Assembly (NCBI RefSeq): GCF_001506075.1
Contig: NZ_KQ947476.1
Span: forward strand, 451,281 to 515,280
Length of the DNA stretch: 64,000 nt
Reading direction: 5' to 3'
From: Vibrio sp. MEBiC08052
Lineage (GTDB): Bacteria; Pseudomonadota; Gammaproteobacteria; Enterobacterales; Vibrionaceae
A program made the translations under genes and the position numbers. Positions 45,344 through 53,696 of the stretch are shown one piece after another (position 1 is the stretch's first letter; the number at the start of each line of letters is the position of its first letter). The notes below the pieces were generated by a model that worked only from the letters and a program-made list of their open reading frames with translations, did no database searches and was not told the DNA's origin.

Positions 45344-48300
45344 TCATGAAACGGGATGAGTCGTCAGGCTGGCTGACTCAGCCGTTCTTATGGTTAAAAT
45401 GGGCTGACCGGCCTGAATCGGTGAACCGGCTGTATGACAAATGGTCTCAACGGTGCCGCTGATCGGTGAGGTGACTTCCAGCTCCATTTTCATCGCTTCG
45501 AGAACCGCAATGGTCTCACCTGCCGTGACGGTTTGGCCGGGCTGAACCTGTATTTGCCAGATATTACCGGTGACATGACTTTCCACCGCTTCGCAGCCCT
45601 CATCGACAGCCCAGCTCTCAGTTTCGGTTTCCAGCGTGACATCTTCAGCAATAAAATTAGCCTGACCGCTCTCAGCCCAACGCTGTCTTTCAGCTTCGAA
45701 AGCCGTTTGCTGACGGGATTTGCACTGCGCAATTGCATCGGCATGGTTTTCAAGCAGCTTTTGGTATTCACCCAGCGAGAAAGTCGTGGTTTCTATTTTT
45801 AACGGGTACTGCCCTCGCGGATGTTGCTGACGAATGGTTTGTAGCTCATCGGCACTGACCGGATAGAAGCGAATCTGATCAAAAAATTGCAACAGCCAGG
45901 GTTGTCGGAAGTAAGGCGTGGTGCGGTAGCGATTCCACATCTGTAAGGTGCGCCCGATGAACTGATAGCCGCCCGGGCCTTCCATTCCATAGACACACAA
46001 ATACGAGCCACCGATACCGACCGCGTTTTCCGGTGTCCAGGTCCGGGCCGGATTGTATTTGGTGGTGACCAGTCGATGGCGCGGATCCAGCGGGGTTGCG
46101 ACCGGTGCACCGAGATACACATCACCTAGCCCCATCACCAGATAGCTGGCATCAAAGACGATCTGCTTAACGTCATCGACCGATTGCAGGCCGTTAATCC
46201 GGCGAATAAATTCAATATTATCCGGACACCACGGCGCATCTTTTCTGACCACTTCTTCGTATTTACGAATCGCCAGCCGGGTGGCTTCATCATCCCAGGA
46301 CAGCGGCAGATGAACGATTCTCGCCGGCACTGTTAACTGGTCAATATCCCCCAGTTGTTGCTCTAATTCGATCAGTGTATCGAGCAGTTGTCGGCGGGGC
46401 AGATGCAGATTGTCATAGTGAATTTGCAGCGAGCGAATCCCCGGCGTCAGTTCCTGAACACCGGATAATTTGCGTTGCTCCAGTCTGAGCATGAGCGCGT
46501 GTACGCGAAAACGCAGCCGGATATCCAGCACCTGAGGCCCGTATTCCACCAGCAGAAAATCTTCACCGCACTGGCGGTAGACGACCTGTTCCTGATTGGC
46601 TGAGGCCGGGATTTCGGCGACAATCGGGGTGTCTGGCAGCGCTGGTGTGAATGGATAGGGCTCAACCTGACACCGGCGGATCTGTGCATGTTGCCGTTGC
46701 TCGGCATCTTCCGCTTCGGCCAGCGAAACCGGCACAAAGTGAACCTTATCACCCGCTTTGAGCTGACCGATTTTCCATAAATCAGCTTTGATCACGGTGG
46801 CCGGGCAGACGAATCCGCCGAGACTGGGGCCGTCCGGTCCCAGAATGACCGGCATATCACCGGTAAAATCGATGGTGCCGATCGCATAAGCATTGTCGTG
46901 GATGTTGGACGGGTGCAACCCGGCTTCGCCGCCGTCCGGGCGGGCCCAGTCCGGCTTCGGGCCGACTAAACGGACACCGGTGCGGCTGGAGTTGAAATGC
47001 ACCGTCCAACAGGCGGCAAAGAATGCCTGAATATCCTCATCGGTGAAAAAATCCGGAGCACCATGCGGACCATATATGACGTGAATCTGCCAGCTGTCGG
47101 ACAGTTCCGGCAGGGCAGCCGGATGTTCCGTCACGCTTTGCGGTCGGCTGACGGACGGAGACGGATCCAGATGCAGCACATCTCCGCTACGCAGGGCGCG
47201 TCCGGTATGCCCACCGAACTGACCTAAGGTAAACGTTGATTTGCTGCCGAGATAATCCGGACACTGAAAGCCACCTTCAACCGCCAGATAACTGCGGGCT
47301 CCGGGGCCGGTAATTTTACCCAGCCGTAAGGTTTGACCGGCTTGAACCTCAGTGATAGCGCCCATTTTCAGTGGTTTATCGTCCAGCGTGGCCTGAATCT
47401 CTGCACCGGTCAGAACAATCTGTTTGGTCATGTTGAATCGCAGTATCGGACCGGTCACGATGATCTCCAGTCCGGCACAATGGTCATCATTGTGTAGCAA
47501 CTGGTTGGCCAGCCGGAAGCTGAGAGAATCCATCGGCCCGGAGGGTGGTACGCCGACATGCCAGTAACCCCGACGGCCCGGATAATCCTGAATCGTCGTC
47601 TGAGTGCCGCCATTGAGAATATCGACGGTCTGTGGTTGATAAACAAAGTCATCCAGACTGCGAGTCAGAATCTTACCCGCTTGGAATAATGGCGTCTGAA
47701 TCAGCTGTTGTAGATAACACTGGTTATGCTCCGGGCCGTACAGACTGATCTGGCGGAGGGATTGGATCATGCGATCCAGTGCCTGAGCGCGATTCGCGCC
47801 GTGAACGATAATTTTTGCCAGCATCGGATCAAAATATGGGGAGACGTCTACCCCGGCTTCGATCCAGTGTTCGATGCGTAAACCCGGTAGTTGCGGCCAT
47901 TCGACGTGGCTGATTAATCCGGCACTGGGTTGGAAGTTTTTATTCGGGTCTTCCGCATAAAGGCGCACCTGAATCGCATGACCGTTGGGCTGGTTGTCGT
48001 GCTGCCATGCGGATAAGTCGAGTGTGCCGGCGCCTTGCTGAACCATCCACTCGACCAGATCGATACCGAAGACTTCTTCTGTGACGCCATGTTCGACCTG
48101 TAAGCGGGTATTCACTTCCAGAAAATAGAAATGCTCGCTTTGCTGATCGAGTACGAACTCAATAGTTCCGGCACTGCGATAGTTCACCGCGGTTGCCAGC
48201 CGGATAGCGGTCTGGCGCAGCGCCTGACGTGTGGCTTCACTCAGATTCGGGGCCGGTGTTTCTTCGATGACTTTCTGGTTGCGACGTTGTGCCGAGCAGT

Positions 48301-48979
48301 CCCGCTCACCGAGCGCGATCACTTGTCCTTGTCCGTCACCGAAAATTTGCACTTCAATATGGCGGGCCTGTTCGATAAATTTTTCTAAGAAAATGCCGCT
48401 GTGACTGAAATTGTTTTCGCTCAGTCGTCGTACCGAGTCAAACGACTGAGCCAACTCCGCGGCATTGTTGCATCGCTGCATGCCGATGCCCCCGCCCCCG
48501 GCGGTACTTTTGAGCATCACCGGATAGCCGATTTGTTCTGCCTGTGTTTGTGCATCCTCAAGATGGCTGATGAGATCACTGCCCGGCAGCAGGGGGACAT
48601 TGGCTTGTGAGGCTATCGCCCGGGCGGAATGTTTCAGGCCGAATATGGTCATTTGCTCCGGCGTGGGGCCGAGAAAAGTGATGCCGGACTGCTCACATAA
48701 GGTGACAAATGCCGGGTTTTCACTCAGAAAACCGTAACCGGGATGAATGGCATCCGCTTGGCAGGATTTCGCCAGCGCGATAATTTTTTGCTGATCGAGA
48801 TAAGTCGCGGCCGCAGCGCCTTCTCCGAGAGAATAGGCTTCGTCAGCCTGAAGGACATGCAGACTTTCAGCATCCGCTTCGCTGTATACCGCGACACTGG
48901 CGATATTCATCTGCTTGAGTGTTCGGATAATCCGGCAGGCAATCGCACCGCGGTTAGCAATCAATACCTTATTCAACAT
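45344..48979 (-). CDS. Biotin-dependent guanidine carboxylase (annotated family: urea carboxylase)
   Basis: 1211 aa single-chain carboxylase. Domains in order: biotin carboxylase (1 to about 445, IANRGAIACRIIRT, ATP-grasp loop GGGGIGMQRC), KipA/AHS2-like then KipI/AHS1-like carboxyltransferase parts (about 465-1010), and a biotinyl domain with the biotin lysine K1164 in LEAMKMELEV. It carboxylates urea-like substrates using bicarbonate and ATP. Members under guanidine-I riboswitches and beside DUF1989 proteins are known to prefer guanidine, yielding carboxyguanidine. That is the expected substrate here; urea is the alternative. It lies 88 bp after the second DUF1989 gene. Confidence 0.88.
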   Translation of the reverse strand: MLNKVLIANRGAIACRIIRTLKQMNIASVAVYSEADAESLHVLQADEAYSLGEGAAAATYLDQQKIIALAKSCQADAIHPGYGFLSENPAFVTLCEQSGITFLGPTPEQMTIFGLKHSARAIASQANVPLLPGSDLISHLEDAQTQAEQIGYPVMLKSTAGGGGIGMQRCNNAAELAQSFDSVRRLSENNFSHSGIFLEKFIEQARHIEVQIFGDGQGQVIALGERDCSAQRRNQKVIEETPAPNLSEATRQALRQTAIRLATAVNYRSAGTIEFVLDQQSEHFYFLEVNTRLQVEHGVTEEVFGIDLVEWMVQQGAGTLDLSAWQHDNQPNGHAIQVRLYAEDPNKNFQPSAGLISHVEWPQLPGLRIEHWIEAGVDVSPYFDPMLAKIIVHGANRAQALDRMIQSLRQISLYGPEHNQCYLQQLIQTPLFQAGKILTRSLDDFVYQPQTVDILNGGTQTTIQDYPGRRGYWHVGVPPSGPMDSLSFRLANQLLHNDDHCAGLEIIVTGPILRFNMTKQIVLTGAEIQATLDDKPLKMGAITEVQAGQTLRLGKITGPGARSYLAVEGGFQCPDYLGSKSTFTLGQFGGHTGRALRSGDVLHLDPSPSVSRPQSVTEHPAALPELSDSWQIHVIYGPHGAPDFFTDEDIQAFFAACWTVHFNSSRTGVRLVGPKPDWARPDGGEAGLHPSNIHDNAYAIGTIDFTGDMPVILGPDGPSLGGFVCPATVIKADLWKIGQLKAGDKVHFVPVSLAEAEDAEQRQHAQIRRCQVEPYPFTPALPDTPIVAEIPASANQEQVVYRQCGEDFLLVEYGPQVLDIRLRFRVHALMLRLEQRKLSGVQELTPGIRSLQIHYDNLHLPRRQLLDTLIELEQQLGDIDQLTVPARIVHLPLSWDDEATRLAIRKYEEVVRKDAPWCPDNIEFIRRINGLQSVDDVKQIVFDASYLVMGLGDVYLGAPVATPLDPRHRLVTTKYNPARTWTPENAVGIGGSYLCVYGMEGPGGYQFIGRTLQMWNRYRTTPYFRQPWLLQFFDQIRFYPVSADELQTIRQQHPRGQYPLKIETTTFSLGEYQKLLENHADAIAQCKSRQQTAFEAERQRWAESGQANFIAEDVTLETETESWAVDEGCEAVESHVTGNIWQIQVQPGQTVTAGETIAVLEAMKMELEVTSPISGTVETICHTAGSPIQAGQPILTIRTAESASLTTHPVS

Positions 48980-49067
48980 AAGTGATTCCGTCGTTTTCGG
49001 GTCGTCCCGTGGGGATTGTGAGCAGAATCGGGGTCGTCCCCGGCTCAGGTTTCAGACGGGCGAGGGT

Positions 49068-49709
49068 TCAGATGTCCCAAACCAACACGTCTATCGGCGT
49101 TGGGTTGTAGGCATTACAAGGATTGTTCAGTTGCGGGCAGTTAGAAATCAGCACAATGACATCCATCGCTGCTTTGAGCTCGACATATTTGCCCGGTGCA
49201 CTGATGCCGTCTTCAAAGGTCAGACCGCCGGATTCGGTGATCGGCACATTCATAAAGAAATTAATATTGTGGGTAATATCGCGTTTGGTCATGGCGAATT
49301 CTTCATGTTCGCTGACCGCCAGTAGCCAGCTGTCACGGCAAGCGTGCATACATTTTTTGTCGATCGCATAGCGAACCGTGTTGCTTTCGGTCGCACAGGC
49401 ACCGCCCAGAGTATCGTGACGGCCACACGTATCAGCGACAATTTCCAGCATCAGATTGCCCTGATCGGAGAGGATTCGGCTACCGGCAGTCAGATAGACA
49501 TTGCCTTGTTCGCGAATCGTATCGATGGCGCTGTAGCGTTCCGCCGGATTGTTTGCGTTGTAAAACAGAGTATCCGCAGCCTGATTTCCTTCCAGATCAA
49601 GGATACGGACCGTCTGCCCCTGATGAACGACTTTCATGTAGTAGTCACCGGCCGCAACGGTATCCCGGCGGATTGCATCTTCAGCGCGTAGTGAACTTTC
49701 AATAATCAT
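49068..49709 (-). CDS. cgdB: Carboxyguanidine deiminase subunit, DUF1989 (UAAP2 type)
   Basis: 213 aa DUF1989 protein, UAAP2 type of the 'urea amidolyase-associated' pair. Conserved blocks: DLEGNQAADTLFYN, the cysteine-rich DTCGRHDTLGGACATESNT, KKCMHACRDSWLLA, KRDITHNINFFMNVP, and the C-terminal ISNCPQLNNPCNAYNPTP. Cysteines and histidines suggest a metal site. The UAAP1/UAAP2 pair is known to form carboxyguanidine deiminase, which releases ammonia to give allophanate. The start overlaps the stop of the previous gene (TGATG) and has AGGAGG seven bases upstream. The A/B letter is assigned by gene order and is uncertain. Confidence 0.87.
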   Translation of the reverse strand: MIIESSLRAEDAIRRDTVAAGDYYMKVVHQGQTVRILDLEGNQAADTLFYNANNPAERYSAIDTIREQGNVYLTAGSRILSDQGNLMLEIVADTCGRHDTLGGACATESNTVRYAIDKKCMHACRDSWLLAVSEHEEFAMTKRDITHNINFFMNVPITESGGLTFEDGISAPGKYVELKAAMDVIVLISNCPQLNNPCNAYNPTPIDVLVWDI

Positions 49710-50533
49710 CAGAATACCTCCTGAGGGGATGTGCAGTGGTAGCGGCGGTTATTTTCAAGACCGCGTTGATTTTCATCTTTTCCGTGTGCGGGTTCGGTAA
49801 GAATGGCGGTTGCACTGGATTGGGTCAGTGTCAGTTGTACGGGCTTAAACGGATATTCAGACGCCGGGTTGAGCGGATGCGGGCAAGTGGTCAGGATGAC
49901 CAGTGTTTCCATTTCGAAATACAGGGCAATACTATCACCGGGCTGGCTATGGTCTTTCTCATAGATGAGGTGACCCGCCGCATCGGTGCGCACCTGGCTG
50001 AACAGGTTCAGATTGGCGGCCAGATCGCGTTTGCCGAGGCCATATTTGGCAACTTCAACCAGCAGAGCGTCATAGCCGTTCTGTTTCCATTGATTCCGGT
50101 CAGTTTGATAACTGCGCTCTCCCCATTTTTGGGCTACTTTGGCTTTATTGGTGACGCCACAGACGGTGTCGATCCAACCGGTATCATCGTGTTCGATGCG
50201 ACAAAAAATCCGCCCCATATCCGAGTAAAGGCAGTGGCCGGCCGTGAGTTTAAAGGTGTGCTGGCATTTGAGTGTATCGGGGGCATTGTAGCGCTCCAGC
50301 AGATTTTCCGGGTTGTAAAACAGTACACTCAGATTCGCACCACCTTCAATATCGGTCGCTGTCAGTGTATAGCCGCGTGGTATTTTCATCGACCAGTGAG
50401 AGGCACCGGGAATGACTTCAGTAAAAATAACTTCTGGGGCTGAAGGTTGCGTCGGTTTGGTATAAGACATTATTTTTTCATTCGGCATCTTTTCATTAGA
50501 CACGTTTTCATTAGATATGGTTGTATTAGACAT
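49709..50533 (-). CDS. cgdA: Carboxyguanidine deiminase subunit, DUF1989 (UAAP1 type)
   Basis: 274 aa, DUF1989 paralogue of the next gene. Shared blocks: GASHWSMKIPRGYTL, DIEGGANLSVLFYN, ERYNAPDTLKCQHT, LGKRDLAANLNLFSQV, and TTCPHPLNPASEYP. The first 30 residues are a low-complexity run of repeated SNEN/PNEK units with several possible starts; the ATG at 50533, eight bases after TGAGGAA, was chosen, and MSYTKPTQP 63 bp later is the next best. It forms the deiminase with the downstream DUF1989 protein. It follows the transporter ATPase gene by 10 bp. Confidence 0.86.
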   Translation of the reverse strand: MSNTTISNENVSNEKMPNEKIMSYTKPTQPSAPEVIFTEVIPGASHWSMKIPRGYTLTATDIEGGANLSVLFYNPENLLERYNAPDTLKCQHTFKLTAGHCLYSDMGRIFCRIEHDDTGWIDTVCGVTNKAKVAQKWGERSYQTDRNQWKQNGYDALLVEVAKYGLGKRDLAANLNLFSQVRTDAAGHLIYEKDHSQPGDSIALYFEMETLVILTTCPHPLNPASEYPFKPVQLTLTQSSATAILTEPAHGKDENQRGLENNRRYHCTSPQEVF

Positions 50534-50543
50534 TGTGCGTTCC

Positions 50544-51362
50544 TCAGATTGCATCAGGAATCGGTGGGCTCACCGGACTGAAACGTTCAGTCAGCAGATG
50601 AAGTGTCTGATCGGATTGAGCCGCGGTTTTATGTAAAGGAATATCGAAGGTCACTTGTGCGCCGTAGCGTTCCGGTGATTGTGGGTCAATACGCGGATGG
50701 TCAAACACCCAAATCCGGCTGCCAAGATGGAAGCCTTCGCTCAAATCGTGGGTAATCATGAATACCGTCAGATGTTGTTCCTGCCACAGCTTCCGTACCA
50801 GTTCGTGCATGTCTTTACGAATGCCGGGATCCAGCGCCCCGAATGGCTCATCCAGTAACAGAATGCGCGGCTGTTTGACCAGTGACTGAGCGATTGATAG
50901 TCGTTGGCGCATTCCCCCGGAGAGCTGGTGGGGATACTGATGTTCGGCATGACTGAGTCCGACTTGTGCCAACATGGCGCGAGCCTGTTGCTGAGCCAGT
51001 TGCCGCTGGTGGCCAAATGTACGGCCCAACAGGTGACCACTCAACTGAGAACAGCCGAATTCCAGCCCGATCATGACATTCTCCAGTACGGTCAGGTGGG
51101 GAAAGACTGAATATTTCTGAAACACAATGCCCCGCTCGACGCTGGGTTCTTGCCGAAGCGGTTGACTGTCGAGCAGAATCTCACCCCGGCTGACTGATTC
51201 GGTTCCCAGTAACAGATTGAGAAAGGTGGTTTTACCACAGCCGGAGGCGCCGACAATACTGATAAACTCGCCTTCATGGACGTTGAGGTTGAGCCGTTCA
51301 AGGACGATGTTATCGTCGTATTCTTTCCACAGATTGCGGATTTGCAGCATCGGTTGTTTCAT
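50544..51362 (-). CDS. ABC transporter ATP-binding protein of the guanidine operon
   Basis: 272 aa ATPase of the nitrate/sulfonate/taurine (SsuB/TauB) type. Walker A GASGCGKTTFLNLLLG is near residue 41, signature LSGGMRQRLSIAQSL near 152, Walker B LLLDEPFGALDP, and H-loop MITHDLSEGF. The ATG at 51362 with GGAGGG upstream was chosen; the longer open frame runs into the permease gene. It works with the permease (4-bp gap) and binding protein. Position under a guanidine riboswitch suggests import of guanidine or a guanidine-yielding compound. Confidence 0.88.
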   Translation of the reverse strand: MKQPMLQIRNLWKEYDDNIVLERLNLNVHEGEFISIVGASGCGKTTFLNLLLGTESVSRGEILLDSQPLRQEPSVERGIVFQKYSVFPHLTVLENVMIGLEFGCSQLSGHLLGRTFGHQRQLAQQQARAMLAQVGLSHAEHQYPHQLSGGMRQRLSIAQSLVKQPRILLLDEPFGALDPGIRKDMHELVRKLWQEQHLTVFMITHDLSEGFHLGSRIWVFDHPRIDPQSPERYGAQVTFDIPLHKTAAQSDQTLHLLTERFSPVSPPIPDAI

Positions 51363-51366
51363 CTGC

Positions 51367-52188
51367 TTACCCTCCCTGAGTCTGGTGATGCCATGGGCTG
51401 AGCCGGCGGGAGAGGTGCCTGAGCAGCCAATCCATCGCAAAAGCCAGCAGGGTAATCCACAAGACATACGGCAGAATGATGTCCATGGACAGATAACGCC
51501 GGACCAGAAAAATCCGATATCCCAGCCCTTCGGTGGCGACGATTGCTTCAGCAGCAATCAGAAACAGCCAGGCGCTGCCCAGCGTCAGCCGGACGGCATC
51601 GATGAGATGTGGCAAGATTTGCGGGACAATCACGCGGACAATCATTTGCCAGCTATTGCCTCCGAGGGTCTGCGCTTTGATCAGTTGTTCCTCCGGAAGT
51701 GACTGGGTTTTTAACTGGATATCCCGGATGATGATGGGGCAGATCCCAATCACGATGAGGGTCACTTTAGAGACCTCTCCCAACCCGAGCATGATGAAAA
51801 GAATGGGGAGGATCGCCATGGGAGGGATCAGGGAAATCGCAGTCACGAAAGGGGACAACGAAGACCTGATCAGGGGGAGAATTCCATTGGCGACCCCAAA
51901 ACAGAGACCGATGAGCGCACTCAACCCGACACCGATACCCAGCCGTTGCAGGCTGGCTAGTGTATCGTTGAGCAGCAGATACTCTCCGGTCCGTTTGCTT
52001 GGTGTGAATGCCATCCGCTCAACAGCAGTGGCAAAGCTGCTGAAAGAGGGCAGCAATTTATCTGCCGGGTTGACGCTCAGACGGGCATCCGAGGCGACAA
52101 GGTAGATGATAAGGACAATCACAAAGGGCAAAGCCCCTAACATCAGGCGCAGTAACGGTGAGGGTTTCCGGTTAATGAGTCGGGTCAT
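51367..52188 (-). CDS. ABC transporter permease of the guanidine operon
   Basis: 273 aa SsuC/TauC-like permease with about six hydrophobic helices. The EAA-type loop is in EEQLIKAQTLGGNSWQMIVRVIVPQILPHLIDAVRL (about 168-203). It starts with a basic N-terminus (MTRLINRKPSPLLRL). It is flanked by the ATPase gene (4 bp) and the binding-protein gene (50 bp), the normal three-part layout. The substrate is inferred from operon context only. Confidence 0.88.
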   Translation of the reverse strand: MTRLINRKPSPLLRLMLGALPFVIVLIIYLVASDARLSVNPADKLLPSFSSFATAVERMAFTPSKRTGEYLLLNDTLASLQRLGIGVGLSALIGLCFGVANGILPLIRSSLSPFVTAISLIPPMAILPILFIMLGLGEVSKVTLIVIGICPIIIRDIQLKTQSLPEEQLIKAQTLGGNSWQMIVRVIVPQILPHLIDAVRLTLGSAWLFLIAAEAIVATEGLGYRIFLVRRYLSMDIILPYVLWITLLAFAMDWLLRHLSRRLSPWHHQTQGG

Positions 52189-52238
52189 AACTACTCCAGA
52201 TCCACAGTTGGTTCGGTGCGACAGTCAACTTCACACGA

Positions 52239-53318
52239 TTACAGTTTTTGTTCGGCCGCCAGTTGCATGTAGGTCGGATTGAAGCGGAGCTTAATATTGT
52301 CAGCATTACCGAATACCCCGGTCGGCGTTTCGATGCCGATAACGTTGGCATCCGGGGCGCCTTCGCCCAGCAGACCGTGATCAAAAGAGAACTGCGCGAC
52401 TTTCTGCATGGTTTTCATTAATGAAGCGCTGTTGGTAAATTGCACCGCATCGGCAGGCGAGAAGAACATTTGGGTGGCCTGTAGTTGGGCGTTATAACCG
52501 GCCAGATCGGTGCCTGATGCTTTCGCCATCATCGTTTTGGCAGCGTCGGCCTTGTCTTGTGATTTCATCACTGACATCACTTCATACCACGCACCGGTCA
52601 GGGCTTTGGCAAACTTGGGGTTGTCTTGCAGGGTTTTGGTATTGGCGACCAGCAGATCGATAATTTCACCGGGGATTTTTGCCGAGTTAAATACCAGTGA
52701 GGTGTCGGGAAGTGCGGTAATTTCACTGAGTAATGGATTCCAAGTGACGACAGCGGTGACATCCTGAGTCTGATAGGCTGCGACAATATCGGCATCGGAG
52801 GTGTTAACGACATGCACATCTTTTTCTGACAAGCCAACGGCTTCAAGTGCCCGAGCCAGCAGGTAATGTGACACGCTGAGTTCGACCAGATTGATATTCT
52901 GACCTTTGATATCAGCCAGCGTTTTATGTGCGCCTTTTAAAACTATGCCATCATTACCCGCGGAAAAGTCACCGACGATGACAGCCGTTGAATCAACGCC
53001 ACTGGCTGCCGGAATCGTCAGGGCATCCATATTGGTCATCACGGTTGCATCGAACTGTCCTGCGGTGTATTGATTGATCGATTCAACATAATCATTGACC
53101 TGAACGACGTTGATTTGAATTCCATATTTATCGGCCCACTTTTTCAGAATGCCGGAGGAATCAGCATAATCCCATGGCATCCAACCCACATAAATCGACC
53201 ATGCTAACGTAAATTGTGATTTTTCTTCGGCAGATGCCGGACGGGAAAGCGTAAGAGAAGATATGAGCGTGACAGATAAAACGAGTGCCGTGAGATACGG
53301 TTTCAGGAAAAATTTCAT
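52239..53318 (-). CDS. ABC transporter substrate-binding protein of the guanidine operon
   Basis: 359 aa periplasmic binding protein of the TauA/SsuA/NMT1-like superfamily. The signal peptide is about residues 1-30 with cleavage after ASA; there is no lipobox. The mature region starts FTLAWSIYVGWMPWDYAD, with aromatic residues where these proteins bind the ligand, then YTAGQFDATVMTNMDALTIPAASGVD. It is the first gene after the guanidine-I riboswitch, so it is the direct target of its control; GGAGGTGG lies before the ATG. The ligand may be guanidine or a substituted guanidine. Confidence 0.85.
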   Translation of the reverse strand: MKFFLKPYLTALVLSVTLISSLTLSRPASAEEKSQFTLAWSIYVGWMPWDYADSSGILKKWADKYGIQINVVQVNDYVESINQYTAGQFDATVMTNMDALTIPAASGVDSTAVIVGDFSAGNDGIVLKGAHKTLADIKGQNINLVELSVSHYLLARALEAVGLSEKDVHVVNTSDADIVAAYQTQDVTAVVTWNPLLSEITALPDTSLVFNSAKIPGEIIDLLVANTKTLQDNPKFAKALTGAWYEVMSVMKSQDKADAAKTMMAKASGTDLAGYNAQLQATQMFFSPADAVQFTNSASLMKTMQKVAQFSFDHGLLGEGAPDANVIGIETPTGVFGNADNIKLRFNPTYMQLAAEQKL

Positions 53319-53390
53319 AGACCACCTCCACTGTGGGTCATCGGTATGAACAAGCGCATCAGAGACATAACCAATAATATAATTGGTTGG

Positions 53391-53480
53391 CCTCCCGGGC
53401 TTTTGTCCCTCCGTGTGACCTCAGCTGAGGTTGACGTCTCTCGGACCAGTCACTGCCGTGGCAGCCGGAACCCTAGACAT
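53391..53480 (-). promoter_or_regulatory. Guanidine-I riboswitch (ykkC-yxkD leader)
   Basis: On the minus strand the hallmark segments occur in order: CTAGGGTTCCG (53467-53477), ACTGGTCCGAGAG (about 53437-53449), an ACCTCAGCTGAGGT hairpin, then ACACGGAGGGA (about 53407-53416) and AAAAGCCCGGGAGG (53394-53406). These are the strongly conserved ligand-pocket bases of the guanidine-sensing class I RNA. An AACCAAT/ATTGGTT hairpin (53369-53390 area) follows as a possible expression platform; no T run follows it, so control may be at translation or through another fold. The first gene starts 72 bp downstream. Confidence 0.93.
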
Positions 53481-53676
53481 CTATTTGACAAATTGTGATT
53501 AAAAATACTACTGCTTATGCTCTTCGCAACTAACGAGAGAAAAGAGCAAAGGCTATGCCAATATTAAATTTATTATAAATAACAATTAGGTTGGGTTGAT
53601 ATTTTGATTTTTTTGCTGGTGGGGCGGTCACTGCGTTGGTGCATTTTTGCACTGTTTCGGTGAGCGGGGGAGACAA

Positions 53677-53696
53677 AAAAGCCCTGCAGAATGAAC
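53677..53696 (-). terminator. Severed 3' arm of the glyS terminator
   Basis: AAAAGCCCTGCAGAATGAAC adjoins the left end of the IS. On the minus strand the CAGGGCTTTT arm is followed by a U run (plus A run from 53675). Its partner CCCT arm is now 1.4 kb away at 55127-55135. Confidence 0.8.
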
